The notes beneath the pieces were generated by a model, which saw nothing but the letters and a program-made list of their open reading frames with translations, had not been told where the DNA came from and did no database searches. This document shows, one piece after another, positions 7,898-16,082 of a stretch of 64,000 nucleotides of DNA. The position numbers were made by a program, and so were the translations under genes. Origin of the DNA: Jiella sonneratiae (GTDB lineage: Bacteria; Pseudomonadota; Alphaproteobacteria; Rhizobiales; Rhizobiaceae). Within the stretch, counting starts at the first letter, position 1. Every line of letters starts with the position of its first letter. The stretch is taken from the NCBI RefSeq assembly GCF_017353515.1, contig NZ_JAFMPY010000009.1, positions 1 through 64,000 of the forward strand, written 5' to 3'.

Positions 7898-8225
7898 AAG
7901 AACCGGGATGTGTCGGGACGTTTTTCTGCGGATCGACCATCGCCGTCGTTATCTGCTTGCTTCCGCATTTGCATCGAAAATGAGCGGCGGCCAGACGTAT
8001 CGGCAAATCGTCGCTCAAGCGCGGTGGCAATAATCGCCACGGAATAAGCGTGACGTGCTCGCATTCGAGGCATCGGACTTCAAGCCAAACCGTTCGCGCC
8101 GTAAATCGGAAATGGTGGGAAGCATAGTCGCGAGCATCGCAGCATGTGAGAAATTGACCTATCCGTTTAAGAGCGGATGCAAGGGACGGTTTCAATGCGC
8201 TTCTTAATTCAGATCGGCATTCCAC
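7896..8225 (-). CDS. Small zinc-ribbon protein
   Basis: Up to 109 residues. The C-terminal half reads VWLEVRCLECEHVTLIPW followed by about 25 residues and FRCKCGSKQITT. The two Cys pairs (CLEC and CKCG) form a zinc ribbon like that of small uncharacterised proteins found in phage and island DNA of Alphaproteobacteria. The start is unclear. A GTG at 8225 gives the full length; a TTG at 8195 gives 99 residues. Both overlap or touch the start of the divergent gene at 8195. The stop codon region overlaps the last iteron copy. Function unknown; nucleic-acid or protein binding is inferred from the ribbon. Confidence 0.55.
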   Translation of the reverse strand: MECRSELRSALKPSLASALKRIGQFLTCCDARDYASHHFRFTARTVWLEVRCLECEHVTLIPWRLLPPRLSDDLPIRLAAAHFRCKCGSKQITTAMVDPQKNVPTHPGS

Positions 8226-8590
8226 TCATCGCGATCCTTGTCGCCTTGTCAGCGGTATCGCCGGATGTCGCCCTTCGGAATCTCAGCGATTGGGCGGAGG
8301 TTTTCGGTATCGTTGCTTTGGCGAACGCACAACCCTCACCGTTTGCGCTTCGCTTCGCGGGGGTGATCCTAGCCTTAGCCGGTGGCATCATTGGCTACGC
8401 TCAGGCGGCGAGGATGTTGGACGGTCGGCGATGGGCAAAGCGGCATGAGGAGCACGTTGCCGAACTGGAAGCGGCGCGTGGCCGACTGGCAAAGGCGCAG
8501 TCCGAAGTCGCCGATAGCGCAAAAGAGAACCTACGTCTCGCTGAGGAATTGGCAGCGACGATCAAGACGGCCAAGGCGGAGAAGAAATGA
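8195..8590 (+). CDS. Small membrane protein with C-terminal coiled coil
   Basis: 131 residues. Two hydrophobic segments (about residues 2-18 and 50-72, FAGVILALAGGIIGYAQAA) are followed by a charged, heptad-rich helix (HEEHVAELEAARGRLAKAQ and onward) predicted to be a coiled coil. The ATG at 8195 has AAGGGA about nine bases upstream; an in-frame ATG at 8177 is less likely. The layout resembles small phage membrane proteins (holin-like or lysis-accessory), but no specific family is recognised. It converges on the primase gene with a shared terminator hairpin between them. Confidence 0.65.
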   Translation: MRFLIQIGIPLIAILVALSAVSPDVALRNLSDWAEVFGIVALANAQPSPFALRFAGVILALAGGIIGYAQAARMLDGRRWAKRHEEHVAELEAARGRLAKAQSEVADSAKENLRLAEELAATIKTAKAEKK

Positions 8591-8594
8591 AAAA

Positions 8595-8616
8595 CCCCGC
8601 CGATTTCTCAGCGGGG
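8595..8616. terminator. Bidirectional hairpin terminator
   Basis: CCCCGC (8595-8600) pairs with GCGGGG (8611-8616) around a 10-base loop. It has AAAAA on the left and TCT on the right, lying between the convergent genes ending at 8590 and 8643. The A-run gives a U-tract for the minus-strand transcript of the primase gene. Confidence 0.7.
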
Positions 8617-8642
8617 CTCTACATCGGAAATTCCGAGGTTGT

Positions 8643-11195
8643 CTATTTTCCCAGCAATTCCCATAGCCGGGGGTTGATGCCGTAGTCCTTGGACGGCCGG
8701 CCGCCCTTCGTCCCACGCCTGTCTTGCGTGATCGGATAGAGCCAGTTGAGCGTGATCAGCATGTTCGCTGCCTCCTCCATCTCCTCAGCGCGGCTGCGCG
8801 AGGTCATGCCGGGGATGCCCGCCTCGCGGCGAAGCTGAGACAGGTTCACACGCTCGGGCTTGTTCTCGACGATCCATTCCGCCACATGCCGCGCGTTCTT
8901 GCGCTCTTGCGTCTCTGTGGCGTGCTGCCACACGCGCCTCTGCATGGGCTTGAGGTAGGTTTCGCGGAAGAAGATCGCGCGCTCGACGAGCGACACATCG
9001 AACTGCTCGGGGAGATGGCCAACGCCGAAGTCGAAGCCGTGCTCAAGCGCCCACAGCCAAAGGGCGATGCGGCCGATGAGACCTTCGGACTTGGCGTAGA
9101 CGGATTGGAGGCGGATTGCTCCCCGCGCCTCCGTCCGAACCCGCTCGTTGATCCACTCGTTGAAGAGATGGCTCGCCTTTCGAGAGAACGGAATGACGTG
9201 CGGCACGGGGCCGTGAGCGCCGTCCGCCATGGGGATGTCCTCGTTGAGCTTCCGAAGCATCTTCTCAAGCCGCACAGAGCGGTCAGGGGCGCTCTTGTGA
9301 GCGTCGATGTGGAACCACTCCGGCCAGAAGGGCATGAAGCGCGAGACAAGGCCGTCGTCGGCGTTCTGTAGGCTCGTCAGTTGGAGGAGCTTGTCAGGCT
9401 GGATGCCGCCGATGATCGACTGGTTGAAGCGTGGGATATGGACGGGCTTGCCGTCATACTTCACCCGGTCGATCGTCGTCTCATCGGCGTCGTAGGACTT
9501 CAGATGCTCGCCGCGATCGGAGGAAGCCGAGTAGCGTTCATGGTCGCCGATCCACTGGCCGAGTTCCTGGCTGACGACGCCGACGCCTCGCGGCTGGCGG
9601 AACTGCATCAGTGCCATGGCCTCGATCGTCGCGTTTGTCGTGATCAAGCGCGGCTGTGGCGGCTCGGGCGGTATCTCGGAACCGGCGAAGCGGGCGGGTG
9701 CGTCCTCGCCTTTCTCGCGCGCAGCGACGCAAGCCGCCTTCCAGCGTTTATAAACCGCCTCGGCGATGGCTTTGTCTTCGTCCCATTGCTCGTGGCGAAT
9801 ATGCCACACGCTCATATGATCGCTCTCGATGCCGGTCAGGGCGCGAGCAAAGGGTGAGATCGAGGGTGTCTTCTTCACGGATGGGGCGCCGATGATCATT
9901 CCCCAAAACGTCGAGGGTTGCATGAAGCCCGGCTTCAGTTGGACTTGAATCGCGTTTCCGATCGCGACGGCGACCGAATACATCGCCGAGCACATCGAGA
10001 AATCCACCGCGCCTTTCGAGTTCACGGACATGTCGCGCAGGAAGTCGGCGACGCCGGCCGTGAAGATGTAGTCGAGATCGGGGACGGGGGCCGGCGTGGA
10101 CGTGTGTGCGAGGATCGACATGTCCGGGTCGTCGCTCCGCTTCTCGGGTTTGCTCTTGGACAGCCCGTCGCGGTCGATCTCAATCTCAGCATCATCGTCG
10201 TCGAAGAGTCGCGTGATCTCGCGGCGCGACATTGGCGGCGGGCCGTCGTCCTCGATCTCCTCGAAGAATTCCCGGTTCTCCGCCATCGACTCGTTGTGCT
10301 CGGTATCGTGGACACGCTGGATCACCGTCCGCATGGTGATGAGCTTGCCCCGCGATTCATTGTTGCGGATCGAGCGGTATTGCTGCCTGGCGACGCGCAG
10401 ATCGAACTTGTCGGGGCAGCGGCGCGAGAACTCAAGGAAGATCGGAAGGCCGGCGTCGCCAAGCTCATGCTTGATCGCCATGGCGGTTTCGATCCACGTC
10501 TCGCGATCGTCGGCGTCCCAATCTTCGAGGCGCGCCACCCAATCGGCGACCTCGTCTTCCGATAGCTCGAGTCGCTCGTCGGAAAGATGGTCGGAATCCT
10601 CGACGTAGACATACGGCGCCAGCACGTCGGCCTCGACGACCGGAATGCCGTCGAAGAGATCGAAGGGGATTTCCCATCGATAGGGCTTGCCGGTATCCGG
10701 GTGGATCGAGGGGGCCATTGCCACCTGCTTGCCAGTCCCGAAAAGCTCGATCTCCCATGCGCGGCCACGTTTGCCGCTTGCGCGTCGAGTCATCCGGTCG
10801 GACCTGGCGAGCTTCACCGACCGGAAGGCGACGGGGCAGAGAAAAAAGATGTGGAAGGATGCGCCCGCCGATCCCGACTTCTGGCGGGGGAACATGCGCC
10901 AGCGCGTGCCGAACATCGTCGTCAGAAGTGCCTCGACTTCGGCGACGCCGGCCTTGTCGTGGATGTCCACGTCGGCGGCATGAAGGTAATGTCCGTCGAT
11001 CACTGACGGCTCGCCGAGCCGCAGTCCGATGTTGCAGGCCGAGCGTTTGAAACGCTTCTGCAATTGCGCATAAGGCGTGCGGGGCAGATTCGACCAATCG
11101 TCGTCGATCGGCGCCTTCGAGCGCGACCGAAGGGGGTGCAATGCCGCTCCGGCGATGATGAGCCGCCTGTTCTCCTCCAGCATGATATGGTTCAA
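8643..11195 (-). CDS. Primase/polymerase-DUF3987 replication protein of a phage-like element
   Basis: 850 residues. The N-terminal ~230 residues resemble a bifunctional primase/polymerase (prim-pol) domain: HPLRSRSKAPI near the start, the acidic metal site ADVDIHD, then SAGASFHIFF and a GKRGRAWEIELFG segment. Residues about 225-300 look like a PriCT-type domain (WIETAMAIKHELGDAGL). The C-terminal ~450 residues match DUF3987, a helicase-like domain with a degenerate P-loop, GAPSVKKTPSI. Such fusions start and drive replication of prophages and satellites. The TTG start overlaps the stop of the upstream HTH gene (TTGA), implying translational coupling; an ATG four codons downstream is the alternative. 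The nearby iteron-like cluster at 7.66-7.90 kb is its likely target, by inference. Confidence 0.82.
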   Translation of the reverse strand: MNHIMLEENRRLIIAGAALHPLRSRSKAPIDDDWSNLPRTPYAQLQKRFKRSACNIGLRLGEPSVIDGHYLHAADVDIHDKAGVAEVEALLTTMFGTRWRMFPRQKSGSAGASFHIFFLCPVAFRSVKLARSDRMTRRASGKRGRAWEIELFGTGKQVAMAPSIHPDTGKPYRWEIPFDLFDGIPVVEADVLAPYVYVEDSDHLSDERLELSEDEVADWVARLEDWDADDRETWIETAMAIKHELGDAGLPIFLEFSRRCPDKFDLRVARQQYRSIRNNESRGKLITMRTVIQRVHDTEHNESMAENREFFEEIEDDGPPPMSRREITRLFDDDDAEIEIDRDGLSKSKPEKRSDDPDMSILAHTSTPAPVPDLDYIFTAGVADFLRDMSVNSKGAVDFSMCSAMYSVAVAIGNAIQVQLKPGFMQPSTFWGMIIGAPSVKKTPSISPFARALTGIESDHMSVWHIRHEQWDEDKAIAEAVYKRWKAACVAAREKGEDAPARFAGSEIPPEPPQPRLITTNATIEAMALMQFRQPRGVGVVSQELGQWIGDHERYSASSDRGEHLKSYDADETTIDRVKYDGKPVHIPRFNQSIIGGIQPDKLLQLTSLQNADDGLVSRFMPFWPEWFHIDAHKSAPDRSVRLEKMLRKLNEDIPMADGAHGPVPHVIPFSRKASHLFNEWINERVRTEARGAIRLQSVYAKSEGLIGRIALWLWALEHGFDFGVGHLPEQFDVSLVERAIFFRETYLKPMQRRVWQHATETQERKNARHVAEWIVENKPERVNLSQLRREAGIPGMTSRSRAEEMEEAANMLITLNWLYPITQDRRGTKGGRPSKDYGINPRLWELLGK

Positions 11196-11455
11196 CGCGT
11201 GACAAACTGGAGGAGAGTTGTCGCGGACAGTGATGCGCCTTCAAGCGCGAGCAGCTGATGCACGCGGCGCCCGGGCACGGCTCCGTCCGAAAGCCACTTG
11301 TAGATGGCCTTGTCGCTGACCTGCAGGTCGGCAGCGAGACGAGCGATATCCAACTGGCCGATCAATCGTGACGAGCGATAGTGGGGCAGACCTTGCATCA
11401 AGGTCGCCCTCAGAGACGATTGCCGCCCAGCAAGGGCTTGCGCTGACTTATGCAT
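11192..11455 (-). CDS. Cro-like helix-turn-helix protein
   Basis: 87 residues. The central part, RLAADLQVSDKAIYKWLSDG, is a classic helix-turn-helix, followed by a short tail (PGRRVHQLLALEG). Size and position match Cro or antirepressor-type proteins: first gene of the replication operon, divergent from a CI-like repressor, with an operator palindrome between them. Its stop codon overlaps the TTG start of the primase gene. It probably controls the lysogenic versus replicative choice of the element, or its copy number. Confidence 0.75.
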   Translation of the reverse strand: MHKSAQALAGRQSSLRATLMQGLPHYRSSRLIGQLDIARLAADLQVSDKAIYKWLSDGAVPGRRVHQLLALEGASLSATTLLQFVTR

Positions 11456-11491
11456 GTTCCGCTTCCCATGAATCGGCTCAAGTGATATGAG

Positions 11492-11506
11492 AAACGTGTC
11501 ACGTTT
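11492..11506. promoter_or_regulatory. Operator palindrome between divergent regulators
   Basis: AAACGTGTCACGTTT is a perfect 7+7 inverted repeat with one central base. It lies midway in the gap between the Cro-like gene (starts at 11455, minus) and the CI-like gene (starts at 11542, plus). The motif AAGTGA/AAAGTGAAA/AAAGGTGAT recurs on the plus strand around 11480, 11507 and 11526. The position is ideal for control of both promoters by either HTH protein. Confidence 0.7.
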
Positions 11507-11541
11507 AAAGTGAAATCGTCAACTGAAAGGTGATTTCTGCT

Positions 11542-12294
11542 GTGGATAATCCCGAAAGCGAAGGCGAGAGATTATCTGGTGCCAAGCGGCACAAACGAAG
11601 CTCGGATATCTCAAAAGGCCCAAGGCTCGCAGAGGATTTCGGGCGACGCCTGACCCAGGCGTGCGACAATCATGAAATGTGCCCGCCGCTGAACCTGGGG
11701 CGCCTGTCGTGGATTCAGACCCAACTCGATAAGCGCTATGGCGAAACCGTCTCGACGGAGTCCGTTCGCAAGTGGCTCTCGGGTCTCGGCCGGCCGCGCC
11801 ACGACAAGGTGGAGAAGCTTGCGGAACTTCTGAAAGTCGATCCGTCCTGGCTCAATTTCGGCACGACTCCCGACGACGATATGAAGCGCGTCGGGGCAAC
11901 CCAAAATGCCGCCGTCAACTTAGTTTCGGGCATCATGCTTGCGCAGGGCGTTCCCGTCGCGATTCCTGACGACAATGATCCGATGGGGAACGCCGTCAAC
12001 CTCTACGCTGTGATCGGCGGGCGGAACCTGCGCATCTATGCCACCTTCGGAACGGTGAAGGGCGAAACGGTCCGCTTCTATGCCCCCATCGAGTTCGAGC
12101 ATGTGAACGTGGTTCTGGTCGTGCCGACAGAGAGCGAGATGGCTTTCCGGCTCTTCCATGTCCTGCCCTCGGCGATCTCGAAATACGGTCACAAGAGGGG
12201 CGGCTTCATCGAAATGGCCGGCTCGATCGGCACATCTGTGGCCGTCAGGGACGTTGATTGCCCCGAGATCAAGCACGTCAAATCCGCGCTCTGA
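11542..12294 (+). CDS. CI-like repressor with an unfamiliar C-terminal domain
   Basis: 250 residues. The N-terminal part has an HTH region of the kind seen in Hyphomicrobiales prophage repressors (VSTESVRKWLSGLGRPRHDK, then LAELLKVDPSWLNFG). The C-terminal ~130 residues (VNLVSGIMLAQGVPVAIP onward) do not show the Ser/Lys pair of LexA/S24 repressors. That argues against RecA-stimulated self-cleavage and for another induction mode. The start is GTG at 11542 with AAGGTGA eight bases upstream; a GTG at 11530 overlaps that ribosome-binding site. It is divergent from the Cro-like gene and should bind the palindrome at 11492-11506. Confidence 0.75.
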   Translation: MDNPESEGERLSGAKRHKRSSDISKGPRLAEDFGRRLTQACDNHEMCPPLNLGRLSWIQTQLDKRYGETVSTESVRKWLSGLGRPRHDKVEKLAELLKVDPSWLNFGTTPDDDMKRVGATQNAAVNLVSGIMLAQGVPVAIPDDNDPMGNAVNLYAVIGGRNLRIYATFGTVKGETVRFYAPIEFEHVNVVLVVPTESEMAFRLFHVLPSAISKYGHKRGGFIEMAGSIGTSVAVRDVDCPEIKHVKSAL

Positions 12295-12603
12295 CGCAGG
12301 TTGAGACGGGGTGCAACGGGTTGCACAGTTCGCAATGTTACGTATTTTTTACGTATTATTTTTGGTGTGACTTCTAAAATGAAGGAAAATCATGTGCTTA
12401 GGGGATTTCTCGATTCCGCCCCTGGGCACCATTTTCCTCTCGTTCGAATATCTGATGCGGTGTCGCGGATCGGGCGGATGTCGCCCGTAGGGCCGCATCG
12501 CGGACTGACGGCCGAAATCGCCCGTCGCGCGGCCGCCGGGCCGGTTGGCGTGCTCCCCCGGGCGCCCGAGGGGCCGGAGCCTCGCTGTTCAGGTCCCTAT
12601 CCG
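12295..12603. other. Right edge of the accessory segment, non-coding
   Basis: No gene seen. Directly after the repressor stop are an inverted repeat GCAAC/GTTGC (12312-12323) and an 11-base-period direct repeat TTACGTATT (12338-12346 and 12349-12357), in AT-rich sequence. From about 12410 the composition returns to GC-rich. The transition suggests a junction of the replication module with chromosomal DNA, but no tRNA or matching attachment site was found. Confidence 0.5.
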
Positions 12604-13095
12604 TCAGTGCTGCAGGGCGTAGATCCACTCGATCAGCGCCTCGTCGAGCGCGCCCAGCGGCACCGGGACGTAGAGCACCGTCGTGAAGAGGACGGAGAAC
12701 AGGATCGCGAACACCGCCGCGACCAGCGCCGCCAACAAGAGACTGCGCGTCTTCAGGACGTAGAGCGAGGCAAAGATCGCCAGCGCCGTCGCGATCATGA
12801 AGCCGATGACCGGCAGCACCCACCAATAGGCGAGCCACACCGCGACGAAGGCGGCAAGGCGCAGCTGGCGGGCCGAAGGCGCCGTCAGGATCGCGTTGAG
12901 CTTGCCGTCCAGCGGCGCCTTGCCGGCCCATCCCGCGACCTCCCGGACGGCGACAACGGCGCTGCTGACGACGACCAGCACGATCATCACCAGCGGATAG
13001 GTCCGCGCGGCCGGGCTGATCCCCGGAAGCTGCAGGGCGAGCAGGAGCCCGAAACCGGTGATGATCGCGAAGGAGGCGACGTTGAAGATCCGCAT
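12604..13095 (-). CDS. tctB: Tripartite tricarboxylate transporter small membrane subunit (TctB-like)
   Basis: 163 residues with four hydrophobic segments: FAIITGFGLLLALQLPG, YPLVMIVLVVVSSAVVAV, then two longer ones in the C-terminal half. This is the size and layout of the TctB subunit of TTT solute transporters. It pairs with the large TctA channel in the inner membrane and, with a periplasmic TctC binding protein, imports carboxylates using the ion gradient. It follows tctA with 13 bases between the genes. Substrate cannot be read from this subunit. Confidence 0.85.
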   Translation of the reverse strand: MRIFNVASFAIITGFGLLLALQLPGISPAARTYPLVMIVLVVVSSAVVAVREVAGWAGKAPLDGKLNAILTAPSARQLRLAAFVAVWLAYWWVLPVIGFMIATALAIFASLYVLKTRSLLLAALVAAVFAILFSVLFTTVLYVPVPLGALDEALIEWIYALQH

Positions 13096-13108
13096 GGCTT
13101 TCCGCCTT

Positions 13109-14596
13109 TCAGCCCATGGGAACGGCGCTGCCGCCCGTGCGCCGCTTGAACACCGCGTAGACCACCATTGCGACGGTGATGGCGAGGAAGACGTCGGCGA
13201 TGGGGCGGGCGAGCACGTTGCCGAGGCTTTCCGACGTCGTTGCGAGGACCACCGCCTGCTGCTCGAACAGCGGCCCGAGGATCATCGCCATGACGATCGG
13301 CAGGATGGGGATCTTCAGCGCCCGGAACCAGATCGCGACGGCGGTCGCGCCGAGCATCACGCCGACGTCGAACAGGCTGTTGTCGATCGCGAAGGCGCCG
13401 AGGATCGAGAACACCGCGATGAAGGTCGCCAGCATGCTCTGCGGCAGCTTCAGGACGACGGCGAAATAGCGCGCACCGTAGAGGCCGAAGACCATCATGA
13501 AGAGGTTGATTGCCACGAAGCCCCAGAAGAAGGTGTAAATCAGCACCGGCTGGTTGACGAAGAGCAGCGGCCCCGGCTGCAGGCCGTGCAGGGTCAGCGC
13601 TCCGATGAACACCGCCGCCGCGCCGCTGCCGGGGATGCCGAGCGAGATCAGCGGCACCAGCGAGCCGCCGACATTGGCGCTGTTCGACGCCTCGGCCGCG
13701 ATCAGCCCCGCCGTCGAGCCCTTGCCGTATTTCTCGTCCTTGGCGTTGAACCGCCGTTCCAGCGCATGGGCGACGAAGGGCGTCGTCACCGGCCCGACAG
13801 CCGGCAGGATGCCGAGGAAGATGCCGATCACCGAGGAACGGAGATAGGTGAAGGGCTGGACGACGAGCGTCTTGAGGAGGGCGAGGGAGGAATTCTCCCC
13901 GCCGAAGTCGATCGCCGGTCCCTCGGTCTCGCCCAGACTCTCGAAGGCGAGATACACCGCCTGGTTCATGCAGAAGAAGCCGATCAGCACCGCCACCATG
14001 TTGAAGCCGGAATAAAGATGCACCTCGCCGAAGGTGAAGCGCGCCGCCCCCATCACCGGATCGAGCCCGATGGTCGCGATCAGCAGCCCCAGCGCCGCGC
14101 TCAGCAGGCTGCGGAGGAGCGGCGTCTCCATCATCACCACGACCACGGCGAAGCTGAACAAAAGGAGGGCGCAGTATTCCGGCGGCCCGAAGGTGAGCGC
14201 GAAGGAGGCGAGCGGCGGCGTCAGGAACATCAGCGCCAGCGCCGAGATGACGCCGCCCGTGCCGGAGGCGAGCGCCGCCGTGCCGAGCGCCCAGGGCGCG
14301 CGGCCCTCGCGGGCCATGGCATGTCCCTCCCAGCCCGTGACGATCGATGCGGGCGTGCCCGGAACGTCGACCAGGATCGCCGAGATGGAGCCGCCGAAGA
14401 TCGCCCCGGCATAGATCCCGCCCAGCATGATCATGCCGTTCTCGGCGCTCATCAGAAAGGTCACCGGCACGAACAGGGCGATCGCCAGGGTCGCCGTCAG
14501 GCCGGGAATGGCCCCGAAGATGATGCCGATGACGACGCCGACGATCTCCATGAAGAGAGCCGTCGGCGAAATCGCGGCGAGCAGTCCTTCCAACAT
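13109..14596 (-). CDS. tctA: Tripartite tricarboxylate transporter large permease (TctA-like)
   Basis: 495 residues, about 12 membrane segments, full length for the family. The family signature near the N terminus is present (GVVIGIIFGAIPGLTATLAI), with the internal repeat signature (SLGIPGSGAAAVFIGAL). TctA forms the ion-coupled transport channel. It lies between tctC (upstream) and tctB (13 bases downstream), giving the order C-A-B rather than the more usual C-B-A. Transport of a carboxylic acid is inferred from the family and from the LigJ-type hydratase gene upstream. Confidence 0.92.
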   Translation of the reverse strand: MLEGLLAAISPTALFMEIVGVVIGIIFGAIPGLTATLAIALFVPVTFLMSAENGMIMLGGIYAGAIFGGSISAILVDVPGTPASIVTGWEGHAMAREGRAPWALGTAALASGTGGVISALALMFLTPPLASFALTFGPPEYCALLLFSFAVVVVMMETPLLRSLLSAALGLLIATIGLDPVMGAARFTFGEVHLYSGFNMVAVLIGFFCMNQAVYLAFESLGETEGPAIDFGGENSSLALLKTLVVQPFTYLRSSVIGIFLGILPAVGPVTTPFVAHALERRFNAKDEKYGKGSTAGLIAAEASNSANVGGSLVPLISLGIPGSGAAAVFIGALTLHGLQPGPLLFVNQPVLIYTFFWGFVAINLFMMVFGLYGARYFAVVLKLPQSMLATFIAVFSILGAFAIDNSLFDVGVMLGATAVAIWFRALKIPILPIVMAMILGPLFEQQAVVLATTSESLGNVLARPIADVFLAITVAMVVYAVFKRRTGGSAVPMG

Positions 14597-14916
14597 CGCA
14601 AGACCTGAACGGCGGGTGGTGAAGGGGAAAAGAGCCGGGCGCCTTTAGACCGTCCGCACCGCGACCGGGCCCGCCGGGCATCACGGGGTTCGCAGCCGGC
14701 GGCGACGATCTTCAGGTCCGTGAGATTATCGGCCCTGGTGGAGCCCCGGGGACGGGGATCGAGGATGCTGCACGCCGGGTCGCGAAAGGCGCTTTCGCCT
14801 TCCGCGACCCGACGCGTAAATCCGGCGCGCGAGCCTTGCGGCCGACCTGCCGCATTGGAGCCGCCGCCCGCGCGGCGACGGAGCGCGACCGCAGATGGTC
14901 GCGCCCGACGTCGTCG
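14597..14916. other. Gap between tctC and tctA with a long hairpin
   Basis: 320 bases without a gene inside what should be one transport operon. A long hairpin lies at 14776-14811: outer arms CGGGTCGCG/CGCGACCCG and an inner stem AAGGCG-CTTT-CGCCTT. No U-tract follows on the minus strand. It may weaken read-through or protect the 5' mRNA so that more of the binding protein than of the permease is made, a common need in binding-protein transporters. That role is inference. Confidence 0.6.
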
Positions 14917-15921
14917 TCACTGACCGGCGGCGAGCTCGCCGTTCTGTTCCAGATAGTCGTGCACCGCTGCCTGGGATTCGTCGTAGCGCGTCTGCTGCTC
15001 GTCCATCGACTTCGGCGCGAGTTCGACCCCGACCGCCTCGAAGGCCTTCTTGGTCTCCTCGTCCGCGAGCGTCTTGGCGATCAGCGAGGCGAGATAGGCC
15101 TTCACCGCCGGGTCGGTGCCCTTGGGAACGGCGGCGAAGCGGTCGGCGCCCCAGGTGCCCGACGCCATCTCGATGCCGAGATCCTTCATCGTCGGCGCAT
15201 CGGGTGCGACCGCCAGCGGCTCGTTGTCGGCCACCGCCAGCACCTTCATCTGGCCGGCTTCGATATATTGCGCGACCTCGCTGTAATAGATCGCCGACAT
15301 GTCGATGTTGCCGCCGAGAAGCGCGACGAGCGCCGGCTTGCCGCCTGGGAACGGCACGATGTTGAAATCCGCACCGCTCTGCTTGGCGACGATGCGGGTC
15401 GCCATGTCGAAGGAGGCGTTGGGAATGACCCCGACCTTGAGCTTGCCGGGGTTCTCCTTGGCGTAGTCCAGGATGCCCTTGAAATCCATCTTGCCGAATT
15501 CGCTGTCGGCGCGCACCACCCAGATCACCGGCTCGAAATTGATGCCTGCGATCGGCTCGACGTCCTTTGCGGTGAACTCGGCGCCCTGCTTCAGGATGTT
15601 CATGAACATCGTCGGATTGGCGAGCACGCCGACGGTATAGCCGTCGGGCCTCGCCTGCTTGGCAACATAGGTGTTGCCGACGATGCCGCCGCCGCCGCCG
15701 TGGTTTTCCACCCGGAACTGGTTGTCGGTGACGCGCTCCATCTCCTTGGCGAGCGTGCGGGCGGTGATGTCCATGCCGCCGCCGGCAGGGTAGGAGACGA
15801 CGAGGCTGATCGGCCGCGTCGGAAAGTTGTCCGGCTTCGCCGCGTCCTCCGCCCGGGCGCTTGGCGCCATCAGTCCGAAAGCCAGGGGCGCGAGGGCCAG
15901 CAGGGCTCTAATCTTCTTCAT
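14917..15921 (-). CDS. tctC: Tripartite tricarboxylate transporter substrate-binding protein (TctC/Bug family)
   Basis: 334 residues. An N-terminal signal peptide (MKKIRALLALAPLAFGLM, cleavage near ARAED) sends it to the periplasm. The mature protein has the Bug-family layout of two lobes, with the early ligand-site segment FPTRPISLVVSYPAGGGMD and the later FNIVPFPGGKPALVALLGG. The ATG at 15921 has an excellent GGAGGA six bases upstream; longer in-frame extensions upstream are not needed. It captures the carboxylate and hands it to TctAB. The broad Bug family prevents a substrate call. It is the first gene of the transporter set. Confidence 0.9.
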   Translation of the reverse strand: MKKIRALLALAPLAFGLMAPSARAEDAAKPDNFPTRPISLVVSYPAGGGMDITARTLAKEMERVTDNQFRVENHGGGGGIVGNTYVAKQARPDGYTVGVLANPTMFMNILKQGAEFTAKDVEPIAGINFEPVIWVVRADSEFGKMDFKGILDYAKENPGKLKVGVIPNASFDMATRIVAKQSGADFNIVPFPGGKPALVALLGGNIDMSAIYYSEVAQYIEAGQMKVLAVADNEPLAVAPDAPTMKDLGIEMASGTWGADRFAAVPKGTDPAVKAYLASLIAKTLADEETKKAFEAVGVELAPKSMDEQQTRYDESQAAVHDYLEQNGELAAGQ

Positions 15922-15987
15922 GTCATTCCTCCCATGATCGCGAGCGCCCCGGCCGCCCCGGCCGCGACGCTTCATTGTTTCGAAGAG

Positions 15988-16082
15988 CGATGCGACGAGC
16001 TTCGCCCATCGCCCCGCTCGCTCTTCCTGTCTGCGCATGATCGCTTCCGGAAACCAGTTTCCCTTTCCGAAATCATGCTCTG
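15988..16082. repeat. RIME-like palindromic repeat, copy 1
   Basis: A ~95-base intergenic repeat whose core (16035-16078) starts GCATGATCGCTTCCGGAAAC and ends TTTCCGAAATCATGC, so it can fold into a long hairpin. The left half (GACGAGCTTCGCCCATCGCC) also has a close match in the second copy at 44837-44932. Rhizobial genomes carry families of such elements (RIME and related). It lies between tctC and the LysR gene. Confidence 0.7.

Noticed and set aside
7116-12603. Search for attachment-site repeats bounding the replication module
   Set aside because: No direct repeat of useful length was found by eye between the left (7.1-7.6 kb) and right (12.3-12.6 kb) edges, and there is no tRNA gene or integrase, so borders are left open.
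12301-13149. A 282-codon plus-strand frame, rich in Arg and Asp
   Set aside because: It is antisense to tctB over most of its length and shows the Arg/Asp/Gln bias of a shadow frame.
13058-14608. A 516-codon plus-strand frame
   Set aside because: It is fully antisense to tctA, whose membrane segments and signatures are clear.
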